From: Paenibacillus sp. YYML68
Lineage (GTDB): Bacteria; Bacillota; Bacilli; Paenibacillales; NBRC-103111
Direction of reading: 5' to 3'
Assembly (NCBI RefSeq): GCF_027923405.1
Contig: NZ_BQYI01000001.1
Coordinates: 366,501 to 430,500 of the forward strand
DNA: 64,000 nucleotides
In this document: one piece after another, positions 9,901 to 18,743 of the stretch
Position numbering within the stretch: the first letter of the stretch is position 1
How the letters are laid out: each line of letters starts with the position of its first letter
Translations under genes and position numbers: made by a program
The notes under the pieces: model-generated
What the model was told of the DNA's origin: nothing
Seen by the model: the letters and a program-made list of their open reading frames with translations, nothing else
Database searches by the model: none

Positions 9901-12900
9901 GGTCAGCTCGGAGAGCATCTGGGGCGCGATCGAGATCATCGGCATCCCGATCGGTATCCGCTACTATTGGGGACGCGGCGTTGAATTCATCGATGCGGAG
10001 GGCAATGTGAGCTTGCCGCCGGGCATGTACACACAGCTGACGAAGGCGGACAACGGTGAGCCGGTCTATATGGTATTCGGGGGCAACATTCGCCGTACAA
10101 CGGCTGACCCGAATCGCAAGGAGACAGCGTACATGCTCGCATCCCGCAGCGATATTGCACTGGCCGAAGCGATGCAGCTGCTCGCAGCAGGCGTCCCGGC
10201 GAACGAGCATACGATTCCGGTGACCGACCAGCCGATGGCGCTGTTCAAGGTTAATTACACGGGCGAGAAGCCGCAGCTGCAGGTGTTCCGTCCAGACGGC
10301 ACGGAGCTTCCGCTCATTGCCGAAGGTCAGCCGAACTCGAACTATCTCGAGCAGACGGTATCCGCAGCAGAGAGCACGAGCGGTCAAGAGGAGAAGTGGC
10401 TGTACGTATCGGTGCAAGCTCCGGAGAACGGCGGCTGGCGCATTCAATCGAGCAGCCCGGTGACGGTGGAGGGCTTCGAGGTCGACCCGGTGCCAGTGCT
10501 CGACACAGTCGGTGCGACGAAGCTGAACGAGCGCGAGCTTCAGGTCAATTGGATGGCGACGAATGCGGATCAGGCGAAGGTGACGATCTCGCTCGTGACG
10601 GACTATGAGCAGGCCGGGGTCGTGCTGGCGGACCAAGTCGATGCGACTGCAGGACAAGCAACGGTCACGGTACCTTCGGACACGATGAGCGGACCATATT
10701 ACGTGCGTGTCTCGATGTCTGACGGTCAGTATGGGCACGACTTGAAGTTCACCGAGCTGCTTACGTTGACGGACCCCGATGCTCCGGCTTCGATCACGGG
10801 CCCACAAGTAAGCTTATTCGGAGACGGGAAGCTGGATGTGACGTGGACGCCGAGTCCGACTAGCGGCGTAACGAGCTACATTGTCGAAGTATTCGATGAA
10901 GCCGGCGCGCGCGTCGAGTCGCAGGGCGAACAGGTCGTCGACCCGTCGGAGCCGGGCGTCATTATCGGCGGTCAATACAAGTCGAAGACCGGCGAGACGC
11001 TAGGTCTGGCTCCAGGTCATAAGTATAGGGTGGGCATTACGGCAGAGCGCAAGACAGACGACGGCGCCTCCCACTATAGCGAGACGGTGCTCTCGGAGCT
11101 GATCGAGCTGCCGGTGCCGAACCCGGCGGAGCTGACGGTAACGATGGGCGAGCCATTCAAGGCGCTCGATGCGGGCAATGGCAGCATCGAGTATGTGGCG
11201 AACCAGAGCCTTGTGACGCTCGACTTCAAGGCTGATCAGAACGTGCGGACCCGAGTGAAGGTGAACGGGGCTGAAGTGGACTTCAAGGAGGGCGAAGAAT
11301 GGTCCATCTCCTTGCCTGTCAGCGATGGACAATATCGGGTTGAGTTCTTGTCGGTGAACGACCAAGGCGACTCCTCCAGCAAGACGGTGCAATTCGCCGT
11401 CGATACGGCAGCGCCTCTGCTGCTCGTCGAGCCGGGTCACACAGCTGCAGAGCCTGGTGTGCTGCTGGTGTCAGGCAAGACGGATCGCGAAGCGACGCTG
11501 CGTCTTGAGGGCCAGGCAGAGCCGGTCGTCGTGAGTCAGGACGGCAGCTTCACGGCGAGAGTCGAGATGGGTGCACAGCAGTCCAAGGAGGTCAGGCTGA
11601 CGGCCGTAGACCGAGTCGGCAACGAGGCATCGTTCAGCTCGGAGCTCGTCAATACGACGCTGAAGCCGCTGGCTGAGGTGAAGCTGAAGCCTTATCAGGA
11701 GCTGATGAAGCAAGGCGATGCCCAGACGTTGACGCTGGCGGGTAAGGCAGCGGACGGCAGCGACGTACAGCTTCATGCGGCGAGCATCAAGTGGAGCCTC
11801 TTGATGGGCTCATCGGTGGCAAGTGTGACGGAGGACGGATATGTGACCGCGACCGGCACAGGCAAGGCGCTCGTTAGAGCGGCTTACTACACGACGGACA
11901 GCTTCGCCTTCGAGGATGTCGCTGTGATCGACGTGAAGAGTGAGACCGTAACGGTCGATCCTCAGCTGCCGGCACCGCCGCCTGACAACGTGCCGCCTCC
12001 ACCGAGTGGTGGTGGAGGGCCGATAGATGGGTCGTTGCAGGAGCAGCTGGAGAAGTCGCTCGAGGCACTGCTGGCCGAGCTGATCAACAAGGACAATCGC
12101 TTGAAGCTTGTCGGCAGCTACAAGCTGGAGCCGGGCAGCACGAAGATGTTGCCGCTCGGGGAGTACGGCACCTTGACCGTGCCGGACGGTGTGCTCCAGC
12201 AGGACGACGCGATCGCGGTGTCGCAGCTGCTCGATGATCAGGCGTACAAGGCGGCGGGGGCGCCGCACGTGTACCACGGGCCGCTGTTCAACCTTCGCTT
12301 CGCGCATGCAGAGCCGCGACTCGAGCAACCGCTGAAGCTGGAGCTGGCTTATGACGCGGCTCAAGTGACGGATGTGGAGCAGCTTGGCTTGTACCGCTAC
12401 AACAGCAGGCTGGGCAAGTGGCAGTATGTTGACGGCGTCGTTCGCAGCAGCAGTAAGACGATCACCGCTGAGGTCGATCAGCTCGGCACGTTCGCCCTCA
12501 TCGAGAACAAGGCGATGCAGCGGATGGAGGATATGGGCGGACGCTGGTCCGACAAGTACGTGAAGACGCTGCGCTCGCTCGATATCGTCGATGGCGTGGA
12601 GCGTGACGGCAGCGCGTACTTCGAGCCGCAGCGCGAGATTACGCGTCTCGAGTTCACGAAGCTGCTCGTCTCCGTCATGTCGAGCATGGGTGTGAAGCCG
12701 ACGACGACGGACGGCTCAGCAGCGGATGCATCGTTCGCTGACTGGTCCAGCATCCCCGAGTGGGGACGCAGCTACGTGCAGGCCGCTTACGCCAATGGCT
12801 GGGTCAGCGGCACGGATAGTGACGCTGGAGTCATCTTCGATGCCGACGCGTCGATCTCACGCGCACAGGCTGTGACGATGCTCGGACGCACGATGAGCGG

Positions 12901-13096
12901 CGCTCCGAACACCGAGGTGAGCTTCGCGGATCGCGCAGACATCCCGTCATGGGCACAGCCGCACGTCGGAGCGCTGGTGAAGAGCAAGATCGTCTCGGGC
13001 TACCCGGACGGCTCGTTCCAGCCGAGCGGTCTCATGACGCGCGAGGAGGCGGCGAAGGTCATCGCCCAGTGGCTGGACAAGGCATCGTTTGAGTAG
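6932..13096 (+). CDS. very large SLH-domain surface protein
   Basis: A protein of 2,054 residues. The ATG at 6932 is preferred over the in-frame ATG at 6920 because GGGAGG lies just upstream and the product then begins MNKWMRR followed by a hydrophobic stretch ending AYA-A, a Sec signal peptide. The N-terminal part is a beta-rich module of unknown family. A fibronectin-III-like domain lies at about 1285-1390, an Ig-like segment at about 1580-1665, then a proline-rich linker (about 1685) and a ZU5-like stretch. Three S-layer-homology repeats (about 1865-2050) close the protein, including SGYPDGSFQPSG and TREEAAKVIA. It should be held in the cell wall through secondary polymers. It follows the repeat protein at 1-6891 by 40 bp and is probably in the same operon. 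Confidence 0.88.
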   Translation: MNKWMRRTIAAAGSFALLLAAPLQQWAYAAAETNGPSIVKVNNDYVQVDIKRDNGRFSIKNLLGDSTRPSDNDAPLLYKDKEPETSFATFRVGGKDYIYGNPYGFLNMSGTFSELPQTTGGVNTSVWNVGAISIRQTLEVVSDVNHPNVGNVRVRYEAKNNGSQPEAIGARILLDTMLGTNDGAGFMAGGSGQDMTKEQRLTGSQIPAYWRSVDNKFNPAVFGYGLVSGWGNEKPHELVFGHWNKLSETKWDFTPDSTLDFTKTGNPYGTADSAVALYWNPNSLAPGESRVYETYYGVGNFMASAGSPYRLQTFAPTQLTVNEAKDGYTEQEFEIKVEMDNTQSGARALTNVTAGLILEDGLLPVTGQPLQQTTSAVAVNGSHTFTFKVKAAPQSTYTVKEYRIDVKADEYAEAVSGGGFIMLPGIAGTPPAVQFEKIGPETVYKEGTRYMTVKGQGFDVLKDLSRWELWLEQKTTGEKTLIPARAITVSSDTDLMVKVEGEYETGEYQFVLKHELFGTLRAGQMITVSDDTKYIGQYYGLLVVRKTVAAGEDPVYSLVSLDGEEALEKLKEDLPASDSIVLEIRGDIMERTEDGQTQYVVGTEKNAAEINSVIEYKGKPLTLVKQQADSTHISDYIEMTGDGSLRISDGGMEFWKYEFALELKDGEDYSLDPQDDQEPVTLELTGLGKAVKMISGFAIEINDVILQEKALSFSGLMALSFLPGGKSKYTELKEQHWGTEGNGKGGDLGKMDDSLFSFSASVDSVLYGEKDDGKVGFVGIDTTASLQLPEDFLGGFIKSKKSASLTINTIDNIYGVDLEAEIKVIEFHGILTIAIVEGSPTIDDLFISAGGEPGIMISPAVFLTKLGGGVEDFSSASDGPGKIVVQAALKFAKVLEGDFILKISWFGFTLTGELAIAKLPFLKEVSVDARWAAPAKLELNAALNVLDIVIGQVYVYISGERFEGYAKAGLIIPKFIPIAGGKTLAGIELGVSSESIWGAIEIIGIPIGIRYYWGRGVEFIDAEGNVSLPPGMYTQLTKADNGEPVYMVFGGNIRRTTADPNRKETAYMLASRSDIALAEAMQLLAAGVPANEHTIPVTDQPMALFKVNYTGEKPQLQVFRPDGTELPLIAEGQPNSNYLEQTVSAAESTSGQEEKWLYVSVQAPENGGWRIQSSSPVTVEGFEVDPVPVLDTVGATKLNERELQVNWMATNADQAKVTISLVTDYEQAGVVLADQVDATAGQATVTVPSDTMSGPYYVRVSMSDGQYGHDLKFTELLTLTDPDAPASITGPQVSLFGDGKLDVTWTPSPTSGVTSYIVEVFDEAGARVESQGEQVVDPSEPGVIIGGQYKSKTGETLGLAPGHKYRVGITAERKTDDGASHYSETVLSELIELPVPNPAELTVTMGEPFKALDAGNGSIEYVANQSLVTLDFKADQNVRTRVKVNGAEVDFKEGEEWSISLPVSDGQYRVEFLSVNDQGDSSSKTVQFAVDTAAPLLLVEPGHTAAEPGVLLVSGKTDREATLRLEGQAEPVVVSQDGSFTARVEMGAQQSKEVRLTAVDRVGNEASFSSELVNTTLKPLAEVKLKPYQELMKQGDAQTLTLAGKAADGSDVQLHAASIKWSLLMGSSVASVTEDGYVTATGTGKALVRAAYYTTDSFAFEDVAVIDVKSETVTVDPQLPAPPPDNVPPPPSGGGGPIDGSLQEQLEKSLEALLAELINKDNRLKLVGSYKLEPGSTKMLPLGEYGTLTVPDGVLQQDDAIAVSQLLDDQAYKAAGAPHVYHGPLFNLRFAHAEPRLEQPLKLELAYDAAQVTDVEQLGLYRYNSRLGKWQYVDGVVRSSSKTITAEVDQLGTFALIENKAMQRMEDMGGRWSDKYVKTLRSLDIVDGVERDGSAYFEPQREITRLEFTKLLVSVMSSMGVKPTTTDGSAADASFADWSSIPEWGRSYVQAAYANGWVSGTDSDAGVIFDADASISRAQAVTMLGRTMSGAPNTEVSFADRADIPSWAQPHVGALVKSKIVSGYPDGSFQPSGLMTREEAAKVIAQWLDKASFE

Positions 13097-13156
13097 AGAA
13101 TGGCGGTGGGTGAGCTTCGGCTTCGTCCGAATTGCTTGCATCGTATAGGAAGTAGA

Positions 13157-13206
13157 TAGAGCCTGCCCCGTTAGCCGAGCATTCGGCGCGGGGCGGGCTT
13201 TGTTTG
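13157..13206 (+). terminator. rho-independent-like terminator after the SLH protein
   Basis: The arms AGCCTGCCCCG and CGGGGCGGGCT fold around an AT-containing loop and are followed by TTGTTTGT. Position and shape fit the end of the surface-protein operon. Confidence 0.7.
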
Positions 13207-13332
13207 TGAGGTGAGCTCGTAAATATCCGTGGAGACTTGAGAAGTATACATATCCCATTTCAATATGGAATAATAAGAGACATGGAAGAATTCTAGTTTT
13301 CTACACAAAACTGTAAGACGGGAGTTGAAGCT

Positions 13333-13563
13333 TTGCAGCTTATTTTATTTCTAGTGGTGCTCTTTCTTGTTGTCGTTTTCTTAGCTGCAAGGTGCTTCAG
13401 TGGCAATTTCTCAAAAAACAAACTCGAAAATTATGGGCTATTGTTATCGCTTACGTTGAGCACTCGTATACTGGAACGCGCTTATTTCACAGCGATATGG
13501 TGTATCGTCGGTGGAATGGTCCTGGTATGGTTGTCGGTGTTGTTCTTCAGAACGAAGCACTAA
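13333..13563 (+). CDS. small two-helix membrane protein
   Basis: A 76-residue product with a TTG start preceded by GGGAG. The first 18 residues are almost all hydrophobic (start MQLILFLVVLF) and a second helix lies at about 53-71, so it is predicted to sit in the membrane with a short polar loop. No family was recognised. The local sequence is AT-richer than its neighbours. It lies between a terminator and the histidine kinase gene and may be a separate unit. A spurious frame cannot be excluded. Confidence 0.5.
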   Translation: MQLILFLVVLFLVVVFLAARCFSGNFSKNKLENYGLLLSLTLSTRILERAYFTAIWCIVGGMVLVWLSVLFFRTKH

Positions 13564-13592
13564 TAAAAAACTCACCTCCAAGCCCGCTAAAC

Positions 13593-13601
13593 TGGTATGA
13601 T
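13593..13601 (+). promoter_or_regulatory. possible extended -10 promoter for the histidine kinase operon
   Basis: TGGTATGAT fits an extended -10 element (TGn plus TATGAT) about 50 bp before the kinase start. The -35 region is poor, as expected for extended -10 promoters. Confidence 0.35.
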
Positions 13602-13651
13602 AGAAGGTACATATACAGAACTTCAGACAGCTGCAGGAGGCCCCGCGACGA

Positions 13652-15454
13652 ATGACTCTCAATATCTACATATCCGCCTTGCTCATCGTGACAGCCTGCT
13701 GCTCGCTATATATTGCTTATCTGGCCTGGAAAAGACGCGAGTACCCGGTGTCGATCGGCTTGTTCTTCGGCATGTGGGTCGGAGCGCTGTATGCGTTCGG
13801 CTACGCCTTCGAGATCGTCAGCTCGAATCTGGAGATGATCCGCTTCTGGCTGCGCGTTCAATATATCGGCATCTCGTTCGGCACGCTCGTCTGGTTCATC
13901 ATGGTCATCCAGTATACGGGACGCAGCACATGGCTGCGCAAGTGGACGATCGCCCTGCTGTCCATCGTGCCGCTGGCCACCTTCATCAGCCACAATACGA
14001 ACGAATGGCACCAGCTGTTCTATGCAGACATGACGCTCGATTACTCGGCAGGCTTCCCGCTCGCCGCCCTGACGCCCGGTCCGTTCTACAAGCTGCATGT
14101 CGCCTATTCGTACACGTTGTTCGCGATCGGTATGTGCTTGCTCTTCGTCATGCACCGGAGCGTGGCGGCTTCGATGCGGCGGCAGGTCGTCACCATGATG
14201 CTCGGCTCATGCGCGCCGTACGGCATTACGCTCATTTATTTAAGCGGCGTGCTGCACACGCCCATCGACATCTCCCCGTTCGGCTTCCTGCTGTCGGGTA
14301 TCTTCTACATCTGGGGCATCTATCAATACAACATGCTGAAGCTCGCGCCGCTGGCTCTAGAGAAAGTATTCCAATCGATGAAGGACGCCGTTGTCGTTCT
14401 CGATATGGAGCATCGGGTGACGAGCTTCAATGTGGCAGCAAGAGACACCTTCGAGTCGCTGCGGCACAAGCGAGCGATCGGGCAGTCTGCTTCAACGGTG
14501 TTCGACACGTACACAGAACTGCGAGCGCTTCTACACGAGCCTCCGCCGCAGGAGCGGGTGCTGAAGCTAGTCACGCCCAAGGGTCTGATCTATAGCCAGG
14601 TGCAGGCGTCGTGGATCTACGACAGCCAGCAGCATCCGGCGGGCAAGCTCGTCATGCTCAGCGACGTGACGGAGGCGGTATCTGTGAAGGAGACGCTCGT
14701 CAACAATGCGCGGCAGCTTCAGGAGCTCAATGCGTTCAAGGATCAAATGTTCACTGTCGTCGCACACGACATCCGCGACCCTCTCGCTCTGCTCGTCAGC
14801 CTGATGGAGGTGCTGAAGGACGAGCTGGGGACGCATGAGGACAATGAGGTAGACATTGTGCAAGAGATGGATCGGCAAGTTCATAATACGTTCTCGCTCG
14901 TAGAGAGTCTCCTTGACTGGTATCGGAGCTTGAAGGGCGAGCTGATGTTCAACCCGTGCGATTGGAATTTGCAGCAGGCGGTGCAGCATAATATCACGAT
15001 GCTTCAGGTTCACAGCGCCGCGAAGCGAATCGCCATTACGGCGGACGTCCCCCGTGACTTGTCTGTCTATGTGGACAAGGAGATGCTGAACCTCATCATC
15101 CGCAATCTGCTGTCCAATGCGGTCAAGTTCACGGGTGAGGACGGACATATTCAGCTGACGGCGAAGCTAGTGACTGCGGACAGCGTGTGTGTATCGATCC
15201 GGGACTCTGGACAGGGCATTGGTCCCGAGCAGGCGGAGAGGCTGCTTAAGGAGGCATACACGGTCTCCTCCAGCGGTACGGCTGGTGAGCGCGGGGTCGG
15301 TCTTGGGTTGACGCTGTGCCGAGAGTTCGTTCGTATCAATGGCGGTGCGATCTGGTTCGAGAGTGAGCCTGCTCATGGTACGACGTTTCATTTCACTATG
15401 CCGGTAGCTCATCGAGGGGCGCCGTCACATTCAACAAGGAGCGACGAACAATGA
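13652..15454 (+). CDS. 7TM-domain sensor histidine kinase
   Basis: A 600-residue sensor kinase. About the first 220 residues form seven hydrophobic helices of the histidine-kinase N-terminal 7TM type. A PAS-like region follows at about 230-345, then a HisKA region with the phospho-acceptor motif VAHDIRDP (His372). The ATPase domain shows the N-box (NLLSNAVKF) and G-boxes (DSGQGIG, GVGLGL). GCAGGAGG precedes the ATG. The stop overlaps the start of the response-regulator gene by 4 bp, so the two form a cognate pair. The ligand is unknown. The 7TM sensor suggests a membrane-embedded or small extracellular signal, which is inference. Confidence 0.88.
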   Translation: MTLNIYISALLIVTACCSLYIAYLAWKRREYPVSIGLFFGMWVGALYAFGYAFEIVSSNLEMIRFWLRVQYIGISFGTLVWFIMVIQYTGRSTWLRKWTIALLSIVPLATFISHNTNEWHQLFYADMTLDYSAGFPLAALTPGPFYKLHVAYSYTLFAIGMCLLFVMHRSVAASMRRQVVTMMLGSCAPYGITLIYLSGVLHTPIDISPFGFLLSGIFYIWGIYQYNMLKLAPLALEKVFQSMKDAVVVLDMEHRVTSFNVAARDTFESLRHKRAIGQSASTVFDTYTELRALLHEPPPQERVLKLVTPKGLIYSQVQASWIYDSQQHPAGKLVMLSDVTEAVSVKETLVNNARQLQELNAFKDQMFTVVAHDIRDPLALLVSLMEVLKDELGTHEDNEVDIVQEMDRQVHNTFSLVESLLDWYRSLKGELMFNPCDWNLQQAVQHNITMLQVHSAAKRIAITADVPRDLSVYVDKEMLNLIIRNLLSNAVKFTGEDGHIQLTAKLVTADSVCVSIRDSGQGIGPEQAERLLKEAYTVSSSGTAGERGVGLGLTLCREFVRINGGAIWFESEPAHGTTFHFTMPVAHRGAPSHSTRSDEQ

Positions 15455-16050
15455 AGGCTATACTAATCGACGATGAGCGTGCGATGCATTTGGTGATGAG
15501 GCATATGCTGAAGAGTCTGGGAGGTGTTCAGGTAGTCGGGAGCTTCTGGGAGGCGGCTGAGGCTTATACGTTCCTCCTTCGGGAGCAGGTGGACGTCATC
15601 TTCTTGGATATTCATATGATGGGTGAGAGCGGTCTTCAGCTGGCCAAGAGGCTTCGAGAGAGTGGAGTGCAGGCGAAGCTCGTATTCGTTACCTCATACA
15701 AGGATTACGCCTTACCCGCCTTCGACGTCTACGCTTATGACTATATCGTCAAGCCGGTGACCCAGCAGAGACTGAGCTCGACGATCGAACGTCTGCGGAT
15801 GGAGCTGACGAGTAGTAAGAACGGACCTGACCTCGAGCTGGAGCTTGGTGAGGTTGAGCCGCTGACGAAGCGAGAGAGAGAGGTGCTGCAGCTCATGAGT
15901 GAAGGGCTGTCTAATAAGGAGATTGCGGACAAGCTGGAGTTGTCGGAGGGTACAGTGAAGAATCACGCCGTCCACATCTTCAGCAAGCTGCAGGTGAAGA
16001 ACCGGGTACAGGCGATCGCCATCGGCAGGAAGCTGATGCAGATCAAGTAG
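15451..16050 (+). CDS. LuxR/NarL-type response regulator
   Basis: A 199-residue two-domain regulator. The receiver domain (about 1-120) has the acidic pocket DDE, phospho-acceptor Asp52 in VIFLDIHM, and the conserved Lys in YIVKPV. The C-terminal LuxR-type helix-turn-helix (about 135-197) reads LTKREREVLQLMSEGLSNKE. The 4-bp overlap with the upstream kinase indicates translational coupling. Targets are unknown. Confidence 0.9.
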   Translation: MKAILIDDERAMHLVMRHMLKSLGGVQVVGSFWEAAEAYTFLLREQVDVIFLDIHMMGESGLQLAKRLRESGVQAKLVFVTSYKDYALPAFDVYAYDYIVKPVTQQRLSSTIERLRMELTSSKNGPDLELELGEVEPLTKREREVLQLMSEGLSNKEIADKLELSEGTVKNHAVHIFSKLQVKNRVQAIAIGRKLMQIK

Positions 16051-16063
16051 CAGACGAGCAAGC

Positions 16064-16095
16064 AAGGGCTGACCTATAGAGGTCGGCCTTATTTG
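16064..16095 (+). terminator. terminator of the kinase/regulator operon
   Basis: The stem is formed by AAGGGCTGACCT and AGGTCGGCCTT with a 4-base loop, followed by ATTTGT, 14 bp after the regulator stop codon. Confidence 0.7.
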
Positions 16096-16154
16096 TGCTG
16101 GGGTACGTGTGGTAGCGGCCGTGAGTGGAGTATGCCGTTAATCGTAGAACAGCA

Positions 16155-16192
16155 ATCAGGCCCACGAATGTATTCGCAGCGGGCCTGTTCGA
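16155..16192 (-). terminator. hairpin after the minus-strand membrane protein gene
   Basis: A CAGGCCC/GGGCCTG inverted repeat with an inner CGAAT/ATTCG arm lies just beyond the stop of the gene ending at 16200. There is no strong T-run, so it may end transcription only weakly. Confidence 0.4.
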
Positions 16193-16199
16193 CGCGTAC

Positions 16200-17054
16200 T
16201 TAACGATTGGCATGCTGCAGAGGCTTCCTCTGCCACCGATCATACAAGAAGATCAGGATGTACGGAATGACAAACCTTACTACCGTAAGAGCATCGTTCC
16301 AGCTGTTATAGATGAGCCAGCCCATTCGGTGCGCCCAGAGTCCGAAGAGCACCGTACATGCAGCGAGCACGCTCAAGGTCACGGTTCTTCGCTGCATCGC
16401 AACGTTCGGCAGTATGCTGGCGATGACCAGTGAGATCAAGAAGCCAGAGCCAAGGTCAGCGATTCGGTCATCCGACCATATGTCAGGGACAAGACCCGGA
16501 TTCCAGCGATGCAGGTGGAAGAGTACGTCCGGAATAGCTCCTGGCAGCACTAGAGCGGTGTACGAGAAGCATAGCAACCGGATGAAGTACGGGACAGAGT
16601 AGGGTCGGTTCACGAACTGGTCTGCAAGACGGGAGAACAGTAGGAAGCTCGACACATAGACTAGGGCAGACATCCAGATCGCCCAATGGCTGCTGTAGAC
16701 GACGTAGCCGAGCTCCACATACAGCCATTCCAGCACGACCATGATCCCGCTGTACAGGAGAGCGGCGCGTAGCGGATGCTTGGCTGCATGGTAGCAGAAG
16801 GTGATCGCGGTCAGCGGCAGAATGACTGAATCTGCGAGCAGAATGCCGAGGAAGTTGTCCTTGACCGGATCGGATAGCAGCTGTGCCGGGAACTTATAGT
16901 AATTCATTAGCAGATTGATAATAATTTCAATCACATCGACGATAAGCAGCCCCAGCACATAGATATTGATGCAGGCGCTCCAGCCGATGCGCTTCTTATA
17001 TAAGATATAGCCGACTAATGCGAGCATGATGGCAGTTTGGATCAGATATAGCAT
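16200..17054 (-). CDS. multi-pass membrane protein of unknown function (CBO0543-like)
   Basis: A 284-residue integral membrane protein with about eight hydrophobic helices and short loops. The internal ATG at 17054 is taken as the start because GATAAGGGGA lies 5 bases upstream and the product then begins directly with a helix (MLYLIQTAIMLALVGYILY). The general look (YWxxxW-type helices, cytoplasmic basic C-terminus) resembles the CBO0543 membrane-protein group of Bacillales, whose function is not known. It is convergent with the sensor kinase operon and divergent from the mannitol operon. Confidence 0.65.
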   Translation of the reverse strand: MLYLIQTAIMLALVGYILYKKRIGWSACINIYVLGLLIVDVIEIIINLLMNYYKFPAQLLSDPVKDNFLGILLADSVILPLTAITFCYHAAKHPLRAALLYSGIMVVLEWLYVELGYVVYSSHWAIWMSALVYVSSFLLFSRLADQFVNRPYSVPYFIRLLCFSYTALVLPGAIPDVLFHLHRWNPGLVPDIWSDDRIADLGSGFLISLVIASILPNVAMQRRTVTLSVLAACTVLFGLWAHRMGWLIYNSWNDALTVVRFVIPYILIFLYDRWQRKPLQHANR

Positions 17055-17178
17055 GCTGCTTCCCCTTATCTCTTCATTCAATATGGTATCCACGAACCGT
17101 TCCATTTAGATTAACCCAATACCTTAGCAATTATGACTTGAATAGGTACATACTCCCTTGAAGAAGCTATTAAACAAT

Positions 17179-17196
17179 GTCATCAGCATTCATGAC
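17179..17196. promoter_or_regulatory. inverted repeat upstream of mtlA, possible MtlR operator
   Basis: GTCAT-N8-ATGAC is a perfect dyad lying about 20-40 bp upstream of the proposed -35. Its position suits an activator site for MtlR, whose gene is in the same operon. It is not a verified MtlR motif. Confidence 0.3.
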
Positions 17197-17216
17197 GACA
17201 CCTTGTTTTCCTTTCA

Positions 17217-17245
17217 TTGAAGAAGAAAGCGCTTTTGTATACGAT
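17217..17245 (+). promoter_or_regulatory. promoter of the mannitol operon with internal cre-like site
   Basis: TTGAAG (17217-17222) and TACGAT (17240-17245) are spaced by 17 bp. The spacer contains AGAAAGCGCTTTTG (17224-17237), close to the CcpA catabolite-responsive consensus TGAAAGCGCTTTCA. A cre inside the promoter spacer predicts glucose repression. Confidence 0.5.
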
Positions 17246-17311
17246 GAAAGCAGATAAGCCCTGCCTAATATGAACGGGCTAGATCTTCACAATTGATAAG
17301 GAGGCAATCCT

Positions 17312-18736
17312 ATGGATACATCCACAACAGCACAGCAGTCAGCCGGCGGTCTACGTGTCCGAGTACAGCGCTTCGGACGTTTCTTGAGCGGGATGGTTAT
17401 GCCAAACATCGGAGCATTCATCGCTTGGGGATTAATCACTGCATTATTTATTCCGACGGGCTGGTTCCCGAATGAAGATTTGGCGAAGCTAGTCGGACCG
17501 ATGATCACGTATCTCTTACCTGTTCTCATTGGATATACCGGTGGTCAGATGGTGCACGGCTCCCGTGGTGGTGTAGTCGGGGCCGTAACGACGATGGGGG
17601 TCGTAGTGGGGACGGACATTCCTATGTTCCTGGGAGCTATGATTGTCGGCCCGCTCTCAGCATGGGTACTGAAGCGCTTCGACCGTACAATTGAAGGCAA
17701 AGTGCGCTCAGGCTTCGAGATGCTCGTTAACAATTTCTCCGCCGGTATTATCGGTGCGTTGCTCGCGCTGGCAGCTTATACAGTTGTCGGGCCATTGGTG
17801 CAAATATTCAGCAAGGCACTCGCTGCGGGCGTGCAGATGATGGTCAACGCAGGCTTGCTGCCGCTGGCGAACCTGCTCATTGAGCCGGCGAAGGTATTGT
17901 TTTTGAACAATGCGATCAATCACGGTGTACTCAGTCCAATTGCAATGGATCAGGCCGCGAAGACGGGGAAGTCCATATTGTTCATGCTCGAGTCTAATCC
18001 TGGACCGGGTTTAGGTATTCTTCTAGCCTACATGCTCGTCGGCCGCGGCACAGCGAAGCAATCTGCATCGGGAGCGGCAATTATTCACTTCCTGGGCGGT
18101 ATTCACGAAATATATTTCCCTTACATTCTAATGAATCCTCGTCTTATTGTTGCGGCAATAGCAGGCGGCATCACGGGAGTGTTCACGTTCCTGCTGTTCG
18201 ATGCGGGCTTGGTAGCGCCTCCTTCACCGGGTAGTATATTCGCTTATATTGCCATGGCGCCGAAGGGCGGCTTGCTGCCTGTCCTAAGCGGCGTGCTGAC
18301 GGCAACGGCTGTCTCCTTCGCCGTCGCAGCCCTGCTGCTCAAGACGACTCGCAAGACGGATGAGGAAGACAGCCTGGAGCAAGCGGCTGAGCATATGAAG
18401 CGTATGAAGCAGGCCGGTCAAGGGGAGAAGACAGCAGCTACAGCCGCTGCGGTGCAGAAGGCAGTCGTGAACAAGATTGTATTTGCCTGCGATGCAGGTA
18501 TGGGCTCTAGTGCTATGGGTGCTTCTATACTGAGGAAGAAGATGAAGGAAGCGGGTATAGACGTAGCTGTTACGAATACCGCGATTAGTGAAATTCCACA
18601 GGATGCAGATATTGTCATTACTCATCAATCGCTGACAGATCGGGCTAAGGCTAAGCACGCACAGGCCGAGCATATTTCAATAGACAATTTCTTGAAGAGT
18701 CCGGAATACGAGACGTTGGTTAAGAGATTACGCTAA
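17312..18736 (+). CDS. mtlA: PTS mannitol transporter subunit IICB
   Basis: A 474-residue mannitol phosphotransferase permease. The IIC domain (about 20-345) has multiple helices and the signature GGIHEIYFPYI, the sugar-binding loop of mannitol IIC proteins. The C-terminal IIB domain (about 385-474) carries the phosphorylated cysteine Cys393 in FACDAGMGSSAMG. There is no fused IIA domain; IIA is supplied by mtlF at 20892. AAGGAGGC precedes the ATG. First gene of a six-gene unit mtlA-mtlR-mtlF-mtlD-ptsI-ptsH. It imports mannitol and releases mannitol-1-phosphate inside. Confidence 0.96.
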   Translation: MDTSTTAQQSAGGLRVRVQRFGRFLSGMVMPNIGAFIAWGLITALFIPTGWFPNEDLAKLVGPMITYLLPVLIGYTGGQMVHGSRGGVVGAVTTMGVVVGTDIPMFLGAMIVGPLSAWVLKRFDRTIEGKVRSGFEMLVNNFSAGIIGALLALAAYTVVGPLVQIFSKALAAGVQMMVNAGLLPLANLLIEPAKVLFLNNAINHGVLSPIAMDQAAKTGKSILFMLESNPGPGLGILLAYMLVGRGTAKQSASGAAIIHFLGGIHEIYFPYILMNPRLIVAAIAGGITGVFTFLLFDAGLVAPPSPGSIFAYIAMAPKGGLLPVLSGVLTATAVSFAVAALLLKTTRKTDEEDSLEQAAEHMKRMKQAGQGEKTAATAAAVQKAVVNKIVFACDAGMGSSAMGASILRKKMKEAGIDVAVTNTAISEIPQDADIVITHQSLTDRAKAKHAQAEHISIDNFLKSPEYETLVKRLR

Positions 18737-18743
18737 CTTATTC

